DNA from: FEN-727 sp036508635
Lineage (GTDB): Bacteria > Actinomycetota > Geothermincolia > Fen-727 > Anoxymicrobiaceae
Length of the DNA stretch: 8,004 nucleotides
Reading direction: 5' to 3'
Assembly (NCBI GenBank): GCA_036508635.1
Contig: DATCGY010000203.1
Coordinates: forward strand, 1-8,004
The notes under the pieces are model-generated. The model did no database searches. It saw only the letters and a program-made list of their open reading frames with translations, and was not told the origin of the DNA. Position numbers and translations under genes: made by a program. The stretch's first letter is position 1, and each line of letters starts with the position of its first letter. Positions 1 to 5,682 of this stretch are shown piece after piece.

Positions 1-612
1 CAGTCCAAGACGATGGACCTGAGGCCCCTGGCCGAACCCATATTCACCATGTGCCACATAATGGGGTTCGGGCAGTACGATTTTCTGGACTACCGCTACG
101 AAAAAGACCCTGGTGATTTCGCGAGATGCAACATCTACAGGCCTTTCTCAGTGCCCGAGGTGTTCGGGTGCTACTCGGGCGGCGTGTCAGCCATGGTGGG
201 CGGGGAACACTCCGTCTCTTACGAGGAGATATCGCCGGGGCTCTACGAAGTCGTCGCAAAATGGACAGAGTTCCCGGATATCCTCAAAGAAAAAATGCGT
301 ATCTATCACTATCGCCACAAAGATGGAGACGTCGAGCTCGAGCGATGCGGCACCTGCGGTTGCCCAAAGGCTTTCGCCGGCTACTATTGGGACCTGGCTA
401 AGGGCGTCATAGTGAACGGGAAAACGGGAAGGCGCATGGCCCTTCTCGGGTTTGAGCTGACGGACCGTGTCTTTACCGCGCTGGAAGACGAACTCGGGGA
501 TACCATCCCGCGGGTCGTGGTCGAGGCGCAGAGGCGGTTCGTGAAAACGGGCTTCTATTCCATCGAGGAAATCCAAAACGAGCAGGAGTTTCGGGGGGCG
601 AGCTCGCCTTGA
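1..612 (+). CDS. Conserved hypothetical protein with CxxCxC cluster, 5' partial; probably the N-terminal part of a frameshifted gene
   Basis: I do not recognise a named family. The frame is open from base 1 (four codons precede the ATG at 13) and no ribosome binding site is visible before that ATG, so the gene probably begins upstream. Counting from the ATG, a Cys cluster CGTCGCP (Cys112, Cys115, Cys117) suggests a metal or redox site. A conserved-looking segment follows it: YYWDLAKG, then TGRRMALLG near 128-136, then VVVEAQRRFVKTGFYSIEEI near 168-187. The protein looks soluble, with no signal peptide or membrane segment. It ends in a low-quality tail (GASSP) right after a run of six G at 593-598. 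The adjacent -1 frame continues with plausible protein sequence, so the true product is probably about 75 residues longer. The next frame starts within this stop codon (TTGA overlap). Confidence 0.75.
   Translation, partial: QSKTMDLRPLAEPIFTMCHIMGFGQYDFLDYRYEKDPGDFARCNIYRPFSVPEVFGCYSGGVSAMVGGEHSVSYEEISPGLYEVVAKWTEFPDILKEKMRIYHYRHKDGDVELERCGTCGCPKAFAGYYWDLAKGVIVNGKTGRRMALLGFELTDRVFTALEDELGDTIPRVVVEAQRRFVKTGFYSIEEIQNEQEFRGASSP
593..598 (+). other. G6 run: probable frameshift site joining two reading frames
   Basis: The sequence CGGGGGGC lies at the point where the upstream frame stops making sense. Adding one G, or slipping back one base, joins ...EQEFR to GGELALRGLGNLLE..., giving one uninterrupted protein ending at 830. 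It is not a canonical X XXY YYZ slippery heptamer. The shift may be a homopolymer sequencing or assembly error, a real mutation, phase variation, or slippage during expression. Confidence 0.6.
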
Positions 613-830
613 GAGGTCTCGGCAACCTGCTGGAGCTGAAGATGACCTCGAAAGGCCTGCGCATGCGCATCGACAATGTCTCCGGGCACCTGCTGACCAT
701 AGGCATCGCCCAGGGTCTCTTCGAGGAAGCCATTGACGCGGAATCATTCGTGGACTGGGAGCTATCCGATGATGGTAACCTGGATGTCGAGGTCACCCCA
801 CGAAGCATAAAGGCGTTCATCAAGGCCTAG
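609..830 (+). CDS. Short frame, probably the C-terminal part of the preceding protein displaced by a -1 frameshift
   Basis: As an independent gene this would start at TTG 609, overlapping the previous stop as TTGA, and encode 73 residues (MRGLGNLLELKMTSKGLRMRIDN...). The same frame is open upstream through 594-608 and reads GGELA, so LALRGLGNLLEL looks like the middle of a domain and not an N-terminus. The content is a soluble alpha/beta segment (GLRMRIDNVSGHLLTIGIAQGLFEEAI, then a beta-rich WELSDDGNLDVEVTP). The only candidate ribosome binding site is the G6 run itself. I favour it being the carboxy end of the upstream protein. A translationally coupled separate gene is the alternative. Confidence 0.6.
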   Translation: MRGLGNLLELKMTSKGLRMRIDNVSGHLLTIGIAQGLFEEAIDAESFVDWELSDDGNLDVEVTPRSIKAFIKA

Positions 831-864
831 GACTCCAAAGACCTTCTCCTTTTTTCCTCTCCCC

Positions 865-874
865 GTCAATTGAC
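865..874. repeat. 10-bp perfect palindrome GTCAATTGAC, possible operator
   Basis: GTCAATTGAC is its own reverse complement. It lies 36 bases before a TATAAT box and 76 bases before the start of the next gene. Its place in a promoter region suggests a binding site for a dimeric regulator, but a single 10-bp palindrome can arise by chance. Confidence 0.3.
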
Positions 875-910
875 GTCCAAGGACAACCCTACCAAGTAAG
901 AATTCAGTTG

Positions 911-916
911 TATAAT
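911..916 (+). promoter_or_regulatory. Candidate -10 box (TATAAT) for the membrane protein gene
   Basis: A perfect TATAAT lies 34 bases before the GTG start at 951. No acceptable -35 hexamer sits 16-18 bases upstream. TTGACG at 870-875 is 35 bases away, too far to pair with it. The promoter is therefore weak, activator-dependent or spurious. The rest of the 831-950 gap shows nothing coding. Confidence 0.35.
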
Positions 917-950
917 CTTCGTCACGGATGAACAGAATGGAGTTGCGTTG

Positions 951-1370
951 GTGGAAGACCCGCATGTGAAAGCCGAGCAGGTTCAGGAAAAGCGAGGGTG
1001 GCGAAGGACCGCGCCCTACATCGCGATAGGCAGTGTCGCGATAATCCTTGTGGCTGTGTTCGGTTGGTACCAGTTCGGGCACAGGGGGAAGGCGCCGATC
1101 GACACCGTCAAGTCGCATGCTATGGTCGGCACCGATATGACGATCGGGGAAGGGATCCTCAATTTTCTGGGTGAGTCAGGGATCAAGGTCGTAAATGAAG
1201 GGTTCAAACCCACGTGGGGCGCGGAAGAAACAGCTAGCGGAGTATGGGTCGTTTCCTACGTGTTCGAAGTCGGCAGGGAATCGAATCGGCTCTCCTGGAA
1301 GGTCGATACGCGAACCGGACGCGTTACACCGCTCGACAATCTCGCCCGGGTGTTATGGGAGGGAAAGTAG
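951..1370 (+). CDS. Single-pass membrane protein of unknown function
   Basis: I do not recognise this protein. It has about 139 residues: a short charged N-terminus ending in KRGWRR, one hydrophobic helix at about 21-42 (APYIAIGSVAIILVAVFGW), then an exported domain of about 95 residues. The positive charges before the helix predict the N-terminus inside and the bulk outside. The outer domain ends in a beta-rich stretch, VWVVSYVFEVGRESNRLSWKVDTRTGRVTPLD. This resembles the strand-turn pattern of PepSY-like modules, but that is only a resemblance. The start is chosen as GTG 951 because GGAG at 939-942 lies 8 bases before it. TTG 948, one codon longer, is possible. A TATAAT box lies at 911-916, and a 150-base gap to the next gene suggests it is transcribed alone. 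Confidence 0.75.
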   Translation: MEDPHVKAEQVQEKRGWRRTAPYIAIGSVAIILVAVFGWYQFGHRGKAPIDTVKSHAMVGTDMTIGEGILNFLGESGIKVVNEGFKPTWGAEETASGVWVVSYVFEVGRESNRLSWKVDTRTGRVTPLDNLARVLWEGK

Positions 1371-1401
1371 CCGGCTTGTCGGTAAACACCGGGGGTAATC
1401 G

Positions 1402-1436
1402 GTATGCCGAGGGTTCACCAAATGCGGCAGGCATAC
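1402..1436. repeat. 7-bp inverted repeat upstream of a -10 box, possible operator
   Basis: GTATGCC (1402-1408) and GGCATAC (1430-1436) are exact reverse complements 21 bases apart. The right arm ends two bases before TATAAT at 1439. A second short pair, TGCCG (1405-1409) and CGGCA (1425-1429), lies within it. The position over the expected -35 region would suit a repressor or activator site. No known regulator motif is recognised. Confidence 0.35.
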
Positions 1437-1444
1437 GCTATAAT
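1414..1444 (+). promoter_or_regulatory. Candidate promoter for the zinc-ribbon/STAS genes
   Basis: TATAAT at 1439-1444 is a perfect -10. The best -35 is TTCACC at 1414-1419, which matches TTGACA at four of six positions but with a long 19-base spacer. The predicted transcript would start near 1451, leaving a leader of about 70 bases before the zinc-ribbon start at 1521. The arms of an inverted repeat flank the -35 region. Confidence 0.4.
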
Positions 1445-1447
1445 TAT

Positions 1448-1472
1448 TTTTTCCAGGTAGGAAAAACTTTCC
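1448..1472 (+). other. Two mutually exclusive short hairpins in the leader
   Basis: TTTTTCC (1448-1454) can pair with GGAAAAA (1460-1466) around a five-base loop. GGAAA (1460-1464) can instead pair with TTTCC (1468-1472) around AAC. The stems share the same central segment and cannot form together. Both are AT-rich and weak, and the first arm lies at or before the predicted transcription start, so a regulatory role is uncertain. Confidence 0.25.
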
Positions 1473-1506
1473 GGATCTAGAAAAAGGCAACGCGGATAAT
1501 CACAAC

Positions 1507-1512
1507 GGAGGT
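1507..1512 (+). promoter_or_regulatory. Strong ribosome binding site deciding a TTG start
   Basis: GGAGGT lies 8 bases before TTG 1521. No ATG or GTG lies at a suitable distance in the frame of the zinc-ribbon protein, so this site fixes its start. Confidence 0.75.
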
Positions 1513-1520
1513 GTAGGCAG

Positions 1521-1679
1521 TTGGTAAGGGGACCACACGGACACGAGAGAACTGGCGAGGAGATCCTCAGGGTGCTGTGCCACAACTGTGGTAACCGTGT
1601 CACGATTGAAGCTGGCGAGGAACAGGTCAAGTGCCCTCACTGCGGCACGACTGTAAAGAGGCCCAAGAAACAGGCCTGA
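1521..1679 (+). CDS. Small zinc-ribbon protein, 52 residues
   Basis: This frame begins at TTG 1521, 8 bases after GGAGGT, and stops at TGA 1677-1679. It reads MVRGPHGHERTGEEILRVLC and then continues with two CxxC knuckles: CHNC at 20-23 and CPHC at 38-41. Fourteen residues separate the knuckles, the layout of a rubredoxin-like zinc ribbon. The C-terminus is basic (VKRPKKQA), which would suit nucleic-acid or protein binding. There is no membrane segment. The exact role is unknown; small ribbons like this bind one zinc ion and often act as adaptor modules. It lies 64 bases before the STAS gene in the same direction and may be co-transcribed with it. Confidence 0.8.
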   Translation: MVRGPHGHERTGEEILRVLCHNCGNRVTIEAGEEQVKCPHCGTTVKRPKKQA

Positions 1680-1731
1680 AATTGAGAAAACCTGAAATAA
1701 ACCTGTTGACCCCCGGGGTGGGGTGCGAGTC

Positions 1732-1740
1732 AGGGAGGAG
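1732..1740 (+). promoter_or_regulatory. Ribosome binding site choosing TTG 1744 for the STAS gene
   Basis: AGGGAGGAG ends three bases before TTG 1744, and its GGAGG core is 5 bases from the start. An in-frame GTG at 1723 would place this purine run inside the gene and has no comparable site of its own. Confidence 0.65.
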
Positions 1741-1743
1741 AAC

Positions 1744-2070
1744 TTGGAATTAGAGGTTTCTACCCGGGATGTTAGTGATCATACTGTTGTCAAACTGAAG
1801 GGAGAGGTTGACATATATACCGCACCCTCCCTGCGCGAGACGATAGTGGATGCGGTCGAGAAAGGCCGATACAAGATCGCGGTGGATCTCGATGAAGTCG
1901 ACTTCCTGGACAGCACCGGACTTGGGGTTCTGGTTGGCGGACTCAAGCGTGTAAAGCAGCACGACGGCGAGCTCGGCATCATCTGCAACCAGGAAAAGAT
2001 ACTGCGCATCTTCAAGATCACCGGCCTCACCAAGATCTTCAAGATGTACACGAGTGCCGACGAGTTCTGA
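1744..2070 (+). CDS. STAS-domain anti-sigma-factor antagonist, BldG/RsbV-like
   Basis: This 108-residue cytoplasmic protein is a single STAS domain. In partner switching, the unphosphorylated antagonist binds a serine-kinase anti-sigma factor and releases the sigma factor; phosphorylation of one serine inactivates it. The diagnostic loop DFLDSTGLGVLVGGLKRV spans about 53-70, with the phosphorylatable serine at Ser57, the position reported for Streptomyces BldG. The segments GEVDIYTAPSLRE (20-32) and ICNQEKILRIFKITGLTKIF are also strongly BldG-like. The start at TTG 1744 is preferred over GTG 1723 because of the purine-rich ribosome binding site at 1732-1740 and the fit to family length. In Streptomyces bldG is followed by an RsbW-like kinase gene. 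Here the next gene is pcm, so the kinase partner must be elsewhere. Confidence 0.93.
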   Translation: MELEVSTRDVSDHTVVKLKGEVDIYTAPSLRETIVDAVEKGRYKIAVDLDEVDFLDSTGLGVLVGGLKRVKQHDGELGIICNQEKILRIFKITGLTKIFKMYTSADEF

Positions 2071-2102
2071 CGGGGAGGTTCTCCTGAAGGGCTTGGGTGT
2101 CA

Positions 2103-2108
2103 TATAAT
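2103..2108 (+). promoter_or_regulatory. Candidate -10 box (TATAAT) for the pcm gene cluster
   Basis: A perfect TATAAT lies in the gap after the STAS gene, 66 bases before pcm. The best upstream hexamer is TTCTCC at 2079-2084, 18 bases away and poorly matched to TTGACA. A transcript from here would start near 2115 and carry the hairpin at 2123-2147 in its leader. Confidence 0.4.
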
Positions 2109-2122
2109 ATTAGGTGAGTCAT

Positions 2123-2147
2123 CGAGGCGGATCCTGGTTCCGCCTCG
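2123..2147 (+). other. 9-bp GC-rich hairpin in the pcm leader
   Basis: CGAGGCGGA (2123-2131) and TCCGCCTCG (2139-2147) are exact reverse complements around a seven-base loop. No T run follows (TATTGCATTAG), so it is not a standard intrinsic terminator. It ends 9 bases before the AGGAG of pcm at 2157-2161. It could affect leader stability or translation, or bind a regulator as DNA. Confidence 0.6.
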
Positions 2148-2174
2148 TATTGCATTAGGAGACTTCCAGCCGAG

Positions 2175-2843
2175 ATGGCCGAAAACAGAACGGAAGGCAC
2201 TGATTACTACCAGAGCCTTCGCGACGAAATGGTAGAACACCAGATTAAGGCTCGAGGGGTCCACGACCCGCGGGTGCTCGAAGCGATGAGGCGCATCCCG
2301 AGGCACCTGTTCGTGCCCGAGCCCAACAAGCCGAGGGCCTACGAGGACAAGCCTCTCCCGGTCGGTGAGGGGCAGACGATATCCCAACCGTACATCGTCG
2401 GCTGGATGACCGAGTTGCTACGGCTCGATGGTCACGAAACCGTTCTGGAGATCGGAACGGGAACCGGCTATCAAGCCGCGATCCTTGGCATACTTGCACG
2501 AAAGGTCTACACGATGGAAAGGCTCGAGCCCCTGGCGAAATCAGCGCGCAGGCGGCTCGAGAAACTTGGGTTCAAGAATATCGAAGTCACTGTTGGCGAC
2601 GGTAGCAAGGGTTTTCCGGAGCACGCTCCATATCACGGCATAATCGTAACCGCAGGTTCGCCGCAGGTTCCCCAGGCCCTTGTTGAACAGCTTGCGGATG
2701 GTGGCAGGCTGGTTATCCCGGTCGGGACTTCTTCGATGCAGATGCTCACTATTGTCGAAAAACACGGTGATACCATTTCGAGCACCGAAAAGGGCTCATG
2801 TGTGTTCGTCCCTCTCGTCGGGAAATACGGCTGGCGGCCGTAA
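2175..2843 (+). CDS. pcm: Protein-L-isoaspartate O-methyltransferase
   Basis: This 222-residue cytoplasmic enzyme uses S-adenosylmethionine to methylate isoaspartyl residues in aged proteins, starting their repair. The family signatures are clear: MVEHQIKARGVHDPRVLEAM (19-38) and IPRHLFVPE (41-49) in the N-terminal region, LPVGEGQTISQP at 61-72 in the substrate region, and the SAM-binding glycine loop LEIGTGTGYQAA at 91-102. VGDGSKGFPEHAPYHGIIVTA follows (140-160), then GGRLVIPVG and the terminal FVPLVGKYGW. Length is normal for bacterial Pcm. The ATG at 2175 follows AGGAG at 2157-2161 by 13 bases, slightly long. It opens a run of closely spaced same-strand genes and has its own candidate promoter and leader hairpin. 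Confidence 0.96.
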   Translation: MAENRTEGTDYYQSLRDEMVEHQIKARGVHDPRVLEAMRRIPRHLFVPEPNKPRAYEDKPLPVGEGQTISQPYIVGWMTELLRLDGHETVLEIGTGTGYQAAILGILARKVYTMERLEPLAKSARRRLEKLGFKNIEVTVGDGSKGFPEHAPYHGIIVTAGSPQVPQALVEQLADGGRLVIPVGTSSMQMLTIVEKHGDTISSTEKGSCVFVPLVGKYGWRP

Positions 2844-2914
2844 CGCGAGGCCCTCGAAGCCGAAAGGAATGTCCAGGATCTTCAGACGATGCCAGTAGAC
2901 GCGAAAGGTGATAG

Positions 2915-3643
2915 ATGAAACCCATAATCGTGATTCCGACTTACAACGAAAAAGAGAACCTCGAGAGAATAATAAAAGAGATCCTCGCTCTCGACTGCGG
3001 TGTAACCGTACTCGTTGTCGACGACAACTCTCCCGACGGCACCGGCGAAATCGCCGACCGTCTCGCGTCCGAGCTCGACGGCCAGGTCGCCGTCGTTCAC
3101 AGGCAGAAAAAAGAAGGCCTTGGGCCGGCGTATATGAACGGTTTTGAAGTTGCGCTCGACATGGGCGCGGATTACATATTCGAGATGGACGCCGATTTTT
3201 CGCACAACCCCAAGTACATACCCGACATGCTCGACGCGATCAAGCAGTACGACGTGGTCATCGGGTCGCGTTACGTTACCGGCGGAGGGACCGAGAACTG
3301 GGGCCTCGTCCGAAGGTTGATCAGCCGTGGAGGAAGCGGCTATGCCCGGCTGTTCACGGGGATGAAGATAAGGGATTGTACTGCCGGGTTCAGGTGCTTC
3401 CGCCGCGACGTAATCGAGTCGATCGACTTCACGCGGGTGTCCGCCTCGGGATACGGTTTCCAGGTCGAGCTGGCGTACATATGCGAGAAGATGGGCTACG
3501 ACGTCTTTGAGGTTCCCATTCTCTTCGTCGACAGGACCGAAGGTACATCCAAGATGAGCAAATCAATAATTTTCGAAGCCATGATCCTCGTTGCAGGTCT
3601 AAGAAAGAGGTACAGGGACCTGGACGACAAAAAGCTCAGGTGA
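2915..3643 (+). CDS. Polyprenol-phosphate mannose synthase-like GT2 glycosyltransferase (Dpm1/Ppm1 type)
   Basis: This 242-residue family 2 glycosyltransferase is predicted to transfer a sugar, most likely mannose from GDP-mannose, to a polyprenyl phosphate at the inner membrane face. The product donates mannose to cell-envelope glycans and glycoproteins. Visible motifs are IVIPTYNEKENL (5-16), VVDDNSPDGTGEIAD (34-48), the metal-binding DAD in EMDADFSHNP (90-99), VIGSRYVTGGG (115-125), the SRGGSGYARLF loop (137-147), RDCTAGFRCFRR, GYGFQVEL (179-186) and the terminal EGTSKM. There is no C-terminal membrane domain and no fused acyltransferase, so it is the short soluble form. Donor and acceptor cannot be read from sequence; a glucosyl or other polyprenyl-phosphate transferase is possible. 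AAAGGTGAT just before ATG 2915 is the ribosome binding site. It lies 71 bases after pcm. Confidence 0.92.
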   Translation: MKPIIVIPTYNEKENLERIIKEILALDCGVTVLVVDDNSPDGTGEIADRLASELDGQVAVVHRQKKEGLGPAYMNGFEVALDMGADYIFEMDADFSHNPKYIPDMLDAIKQYDVVIGSRYVTGGGTENWGLVRRLISRGGSGYARLFTGMKIRDCTAGFRCFRRDVIESIDFTRVSASGYGFQVELAYICEKMGYDVFEVPILFVDRTEGTSKMSKSIIFEAMILVAGLRKRYRDLDDKKLR

Positions 3644-3711
3644 GGGTGGCGGGCTTGGCGGCGGGAGCGGGGCGATGCCGTACAAGTTTACAGCAAAAAG
3701 GAAGTAGGAGC

Positions 3712-5208
3712 ATGAGTACTGAAACCGCAGAACAGCTCAAGCATATGTTCGAGCCCCGAAGCGTCGCTGTCATCGGTGCGAGCAACACGATGGGCAAGTG
3801 GGGCTACATAGTCCCCGCGAACATAATCGCCGGTGGCTATACCGGGAAGTTCTACCCGGTGAACCCCAAGGCGAATGAGGTATTCGAGCGACCGGCCTTC
3901 AAATCAGTGAAAGACATCCCGGACGAGGTCGACCTGGCAATCATCTGTATTCCCGCAGCCGCGGCTCCGGGCGCTCTCAGGGAGTGTGTCGAAAAGGGAG
4001 TAAAGACCGCGATCGTCATCTCCGGAGGTTTCGGTGAGGTCGACGCTAAAGGCGCACAGCTCGAAGAAGATATGCTCGACGCTATCAAAGGCTCATCTCT
4101 GAGGCTTTGCGGACCCAACACGATGGGCATCTATTCCGGTCCGATCTCGCTGCACGCCCTGATGCCACCGGTCAGGCCGATACAGGGCAAGATAGCCTTC
4201 GCAGCCCAGAGTGGAAACCTGGGCACGCAGCTCATGAGCCTCGGCCGCGCGCTTGGCGTCGGGTTCTCGAGGTTCGTATGCATCGGCAACGAGACTGACC
4301 TCAAGGCGGTCGACTATGTTGAGTACTTCGCGGACGACCCCGCCACGGATGTCATCCTGTTGTACATTGAGGGCCTCAAAGACGCGAGGCGCTTCATCGA
4401 GGTCGCGGAAAGGACGTCGAGCCATAAGCCGATCGTAGTCCTGAAAGCGGGCAAGACCGAGGCAGGCGCCAAAGCAGCAGCCTCTCACAGCGCCGCGCTG
4501 GCGGCCGACCAGACGATATTCCAGGGAGTCCTGAAACAGACCGGTATGATTGAAGCCGACACAACCGAAGAGATGCTCGATATAGCCAAGGCCTTTGCCG
4601 CCGTTCCGCTCCCGAAGGGCAAGGGGGTGGGTGTCGTGACCTGGGGCGGTGGTTGGGGAGTCGTTACCGCTGATGCCCTGTCGAGGTACGGGCTCGAGCT
4701 CGTCGAACTCCCGAAAGAGACCCTGGACGAGCTCGCCAAGGTGCTCCCCGAATACTGGAGTCCGGGGAACCCGGTCGACCTGGTTGCCGCTCTCGATATG
4801 TCTATACATTTCAAGTGCCTCGAGATAGTGGCGCGCTGCCCGGTGGTCGACTCAGTCATCAGCCTTGGGACCATGGGCGCCACATCGTCGTTCCAGGCGT
4901 TCGCACTCGACAGCCAGGTCATGGACGATGTCATGCGCGAGCACATCAAGCCGAAAGTCATTAACAGCGATTTCCTCAAGCAGCTGCAGCGCACGGACGA
5001 AGCGTACCGGGACGAGGTCTTCGACCTGATGCAGGAGACCCAGAAACCTATCATGGCGGTCTCTCTTCCGACGGCCGGAGCGACAAGCCCGATGCTCGCG
5101 CGCCAGCACGAGGTAGTGATATATCCTTCTCCGGAGCGTGGCGCCAAGACGCTTGCGGCGCTTTACGAATACAGAGAATTCCTTGAAAAAAAGGTCTCGC
5201 TGGTATAG
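3712..5208 (+). CDS. ADP-forming acetyl/acyl-CoA synthetase, alpha-type subunit
   Basis: This 498-residue cytoplasmic protein matches the alpha subunit (AcdA type) of ADP-forming acyl-CoA synthetases, which convert acyl-CoA, ADP and phosphate to acid, CoA and ATP. The N-terminal CoA-binding Rossmann domain (about 8-140) shows FEPRSVAVIGAS, FYPVNPK and RLCGPNTMG. The succinyl-CoA-ligase-like domain (about 155-290) shows IAFAAQSGNLGTQLM and the phosphohistidine motif AASHSAAL, with His259 close in position to the phosphorylated His of the Pyrococcus enzyme. A third domain (about 300-498) contains TWGGGWGVVTADAL and PGNPVDL. The ATP-grasp beta subunit is neither fused nor adjacent. The ATG at 3712 follows AAGGAAG by 7 bases; a GTG at 3640 overlapping the previous stop would add 24 poorly conserved-looking residues. 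The acyl substrate cannot be told from sequence. Confidence 0.88.
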   Translation: MSTETAEQLKHMFEPRSVAVIGASNTMGKWGYIVPANIIAGGYTGKFYPVNPKANEVFERPAFKSVKDIPDEVDLAIICIPAAAAPGALRECVEKGVKTAIVISGGFGEVDAKGAQLEEDMLDAIKGSSLRLCGPNTMGIYSGPISLHALMPPVRPIQGKIAFAAQSGNLGTQLMSLGRALGVGFSRFVCIGNETDLKAVDYVEYFADDPATDVILLYIEGLKDARRFIEVAERTSSHKPIVVLKAGKTEAGAKAAASHSAALAADQTIFQGVLKQTGMIEADTTEEMLDIAKAFAAVPLPKGKGVGVVTWGGGWGVVTADALSRYGLELVELPKETLDELAKVLPEYWSPGNPVDLVAALDMSIHFKCLEIVARCPVVDSVISLGTMGATSSFQAFALDSQVMDDVMREHIKPKVINSDFLKQLQRTDEAYRDEVFDLMQETQKPIMAVSLPTAGATSPMLARQHEVVIYPSPERGAKTLAALYEYREFLEKKVSLV

Positions 5209-5301
5209 GAAGAGCCTGGCAAGAGAGCTGGCGTCCTTAACCATCGGTTTTCCGCCCCGGAACACTGCTCCTGATGCTCAGGCGACAACAGAGAGGAAGA
5301 C

Positions 5302-5643
5302 ATGCACGAGATGTCCGTTACCGAGTCCATGCTGGGGGTAGTCCTGCGGCACGCCGAGTCCAACAAGGCGACCAGCGTAACACGGATAAACATTGTGCTC
5401 GGCGAGTTCAGTACAGTCATGCCCGAGTCGGTGCAGTTCTACTTTGACATCATAGGCAAGGACACCTTAGCGGAGGGAGCGGAGCTCAACTTCCGCAGGA
5501 CCAAGCTGGCGTCGCGTTGCAAGGATTGCGGCAAGGAGTTCGAGGTCGTCGAGTACGACTTCACGTGCACGAAGTGTAAAGGAGAAAACACCGAGATAAT
5601 CTCCGGCAGGGAGTTCCAGGTGGAATCCATCGAGATAGACTAG
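5302..5643 (+). CDS. hypA: Hydrogenase nickel incorporation / metallochaperone HypA
   Basis: HypA is a 113-residue nickel chaperone that works with HypB to insert nickel into [NiFe] hydrogenase and, in some bacteria, other nickel enzymes. The N-terminus MHEMSVTESM carries the required His2 nickel ligand. The zinc-ribbon domain has CKDC at 73-76 and CTKC at 89-92, separated by 12 residues, and ends in ISGREFQVESIEID, a typical HypA tail. Length is exactly that of the family. The start ATG 5302 is fixed by the MHEMS motif and by GAGAGGAAG just upstream. It is 93 bases after the acyl-CoA synthetase gene and 39 bases before hypB. No hydrogenase structural gene lies in the window. Confidence 0.96.
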   Translation: MHEMSVTESMLGVVLRHAESNKATSVTRINIVLGEFSTVMPESVQFYFDIIGKDTLAEGAELNFRRTKLASRCKDCGKEFEVVEYDFTCTKCKGENTEIISGREFQVESIEID

Positions 5644-5682
5644 CGCAACACGAAACGGCAACAGGAGCGGGAGGCCCAGAAC

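Noticed and set aside
844..860. T-rich run (six T at 850-855) after the short frame as an intrinsic terminator
   Set aside because: No stable GC-rich stem precedes it; the only pairing found is a short, mismatched AGGCC/GACCT.
1706..1734. TTGACC near 1706 as a promoter for the STAS gene
   Set aside because: No -10-like hexamer occurs at 16-18 bases downstream, and the gene is more simply read from the promoter near 1439.
1723..1743. GTG 1723 start for the STAS protein
   Set aside because: It would put the ribosome binding site AGGGAGGAG inside the gene and lengthen the protein beyond the usual BldG/RsbV N-terminus.
3640..3711. GTG 3640 start for the acyl-CoA synthetase, overlapping the previous stop
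   Set aside because: The added 24 residues look unlike the family, and ATG 3712 has a well-spaced AAGGAAG and starts just before the conserved FEPRSVAVIGAS.
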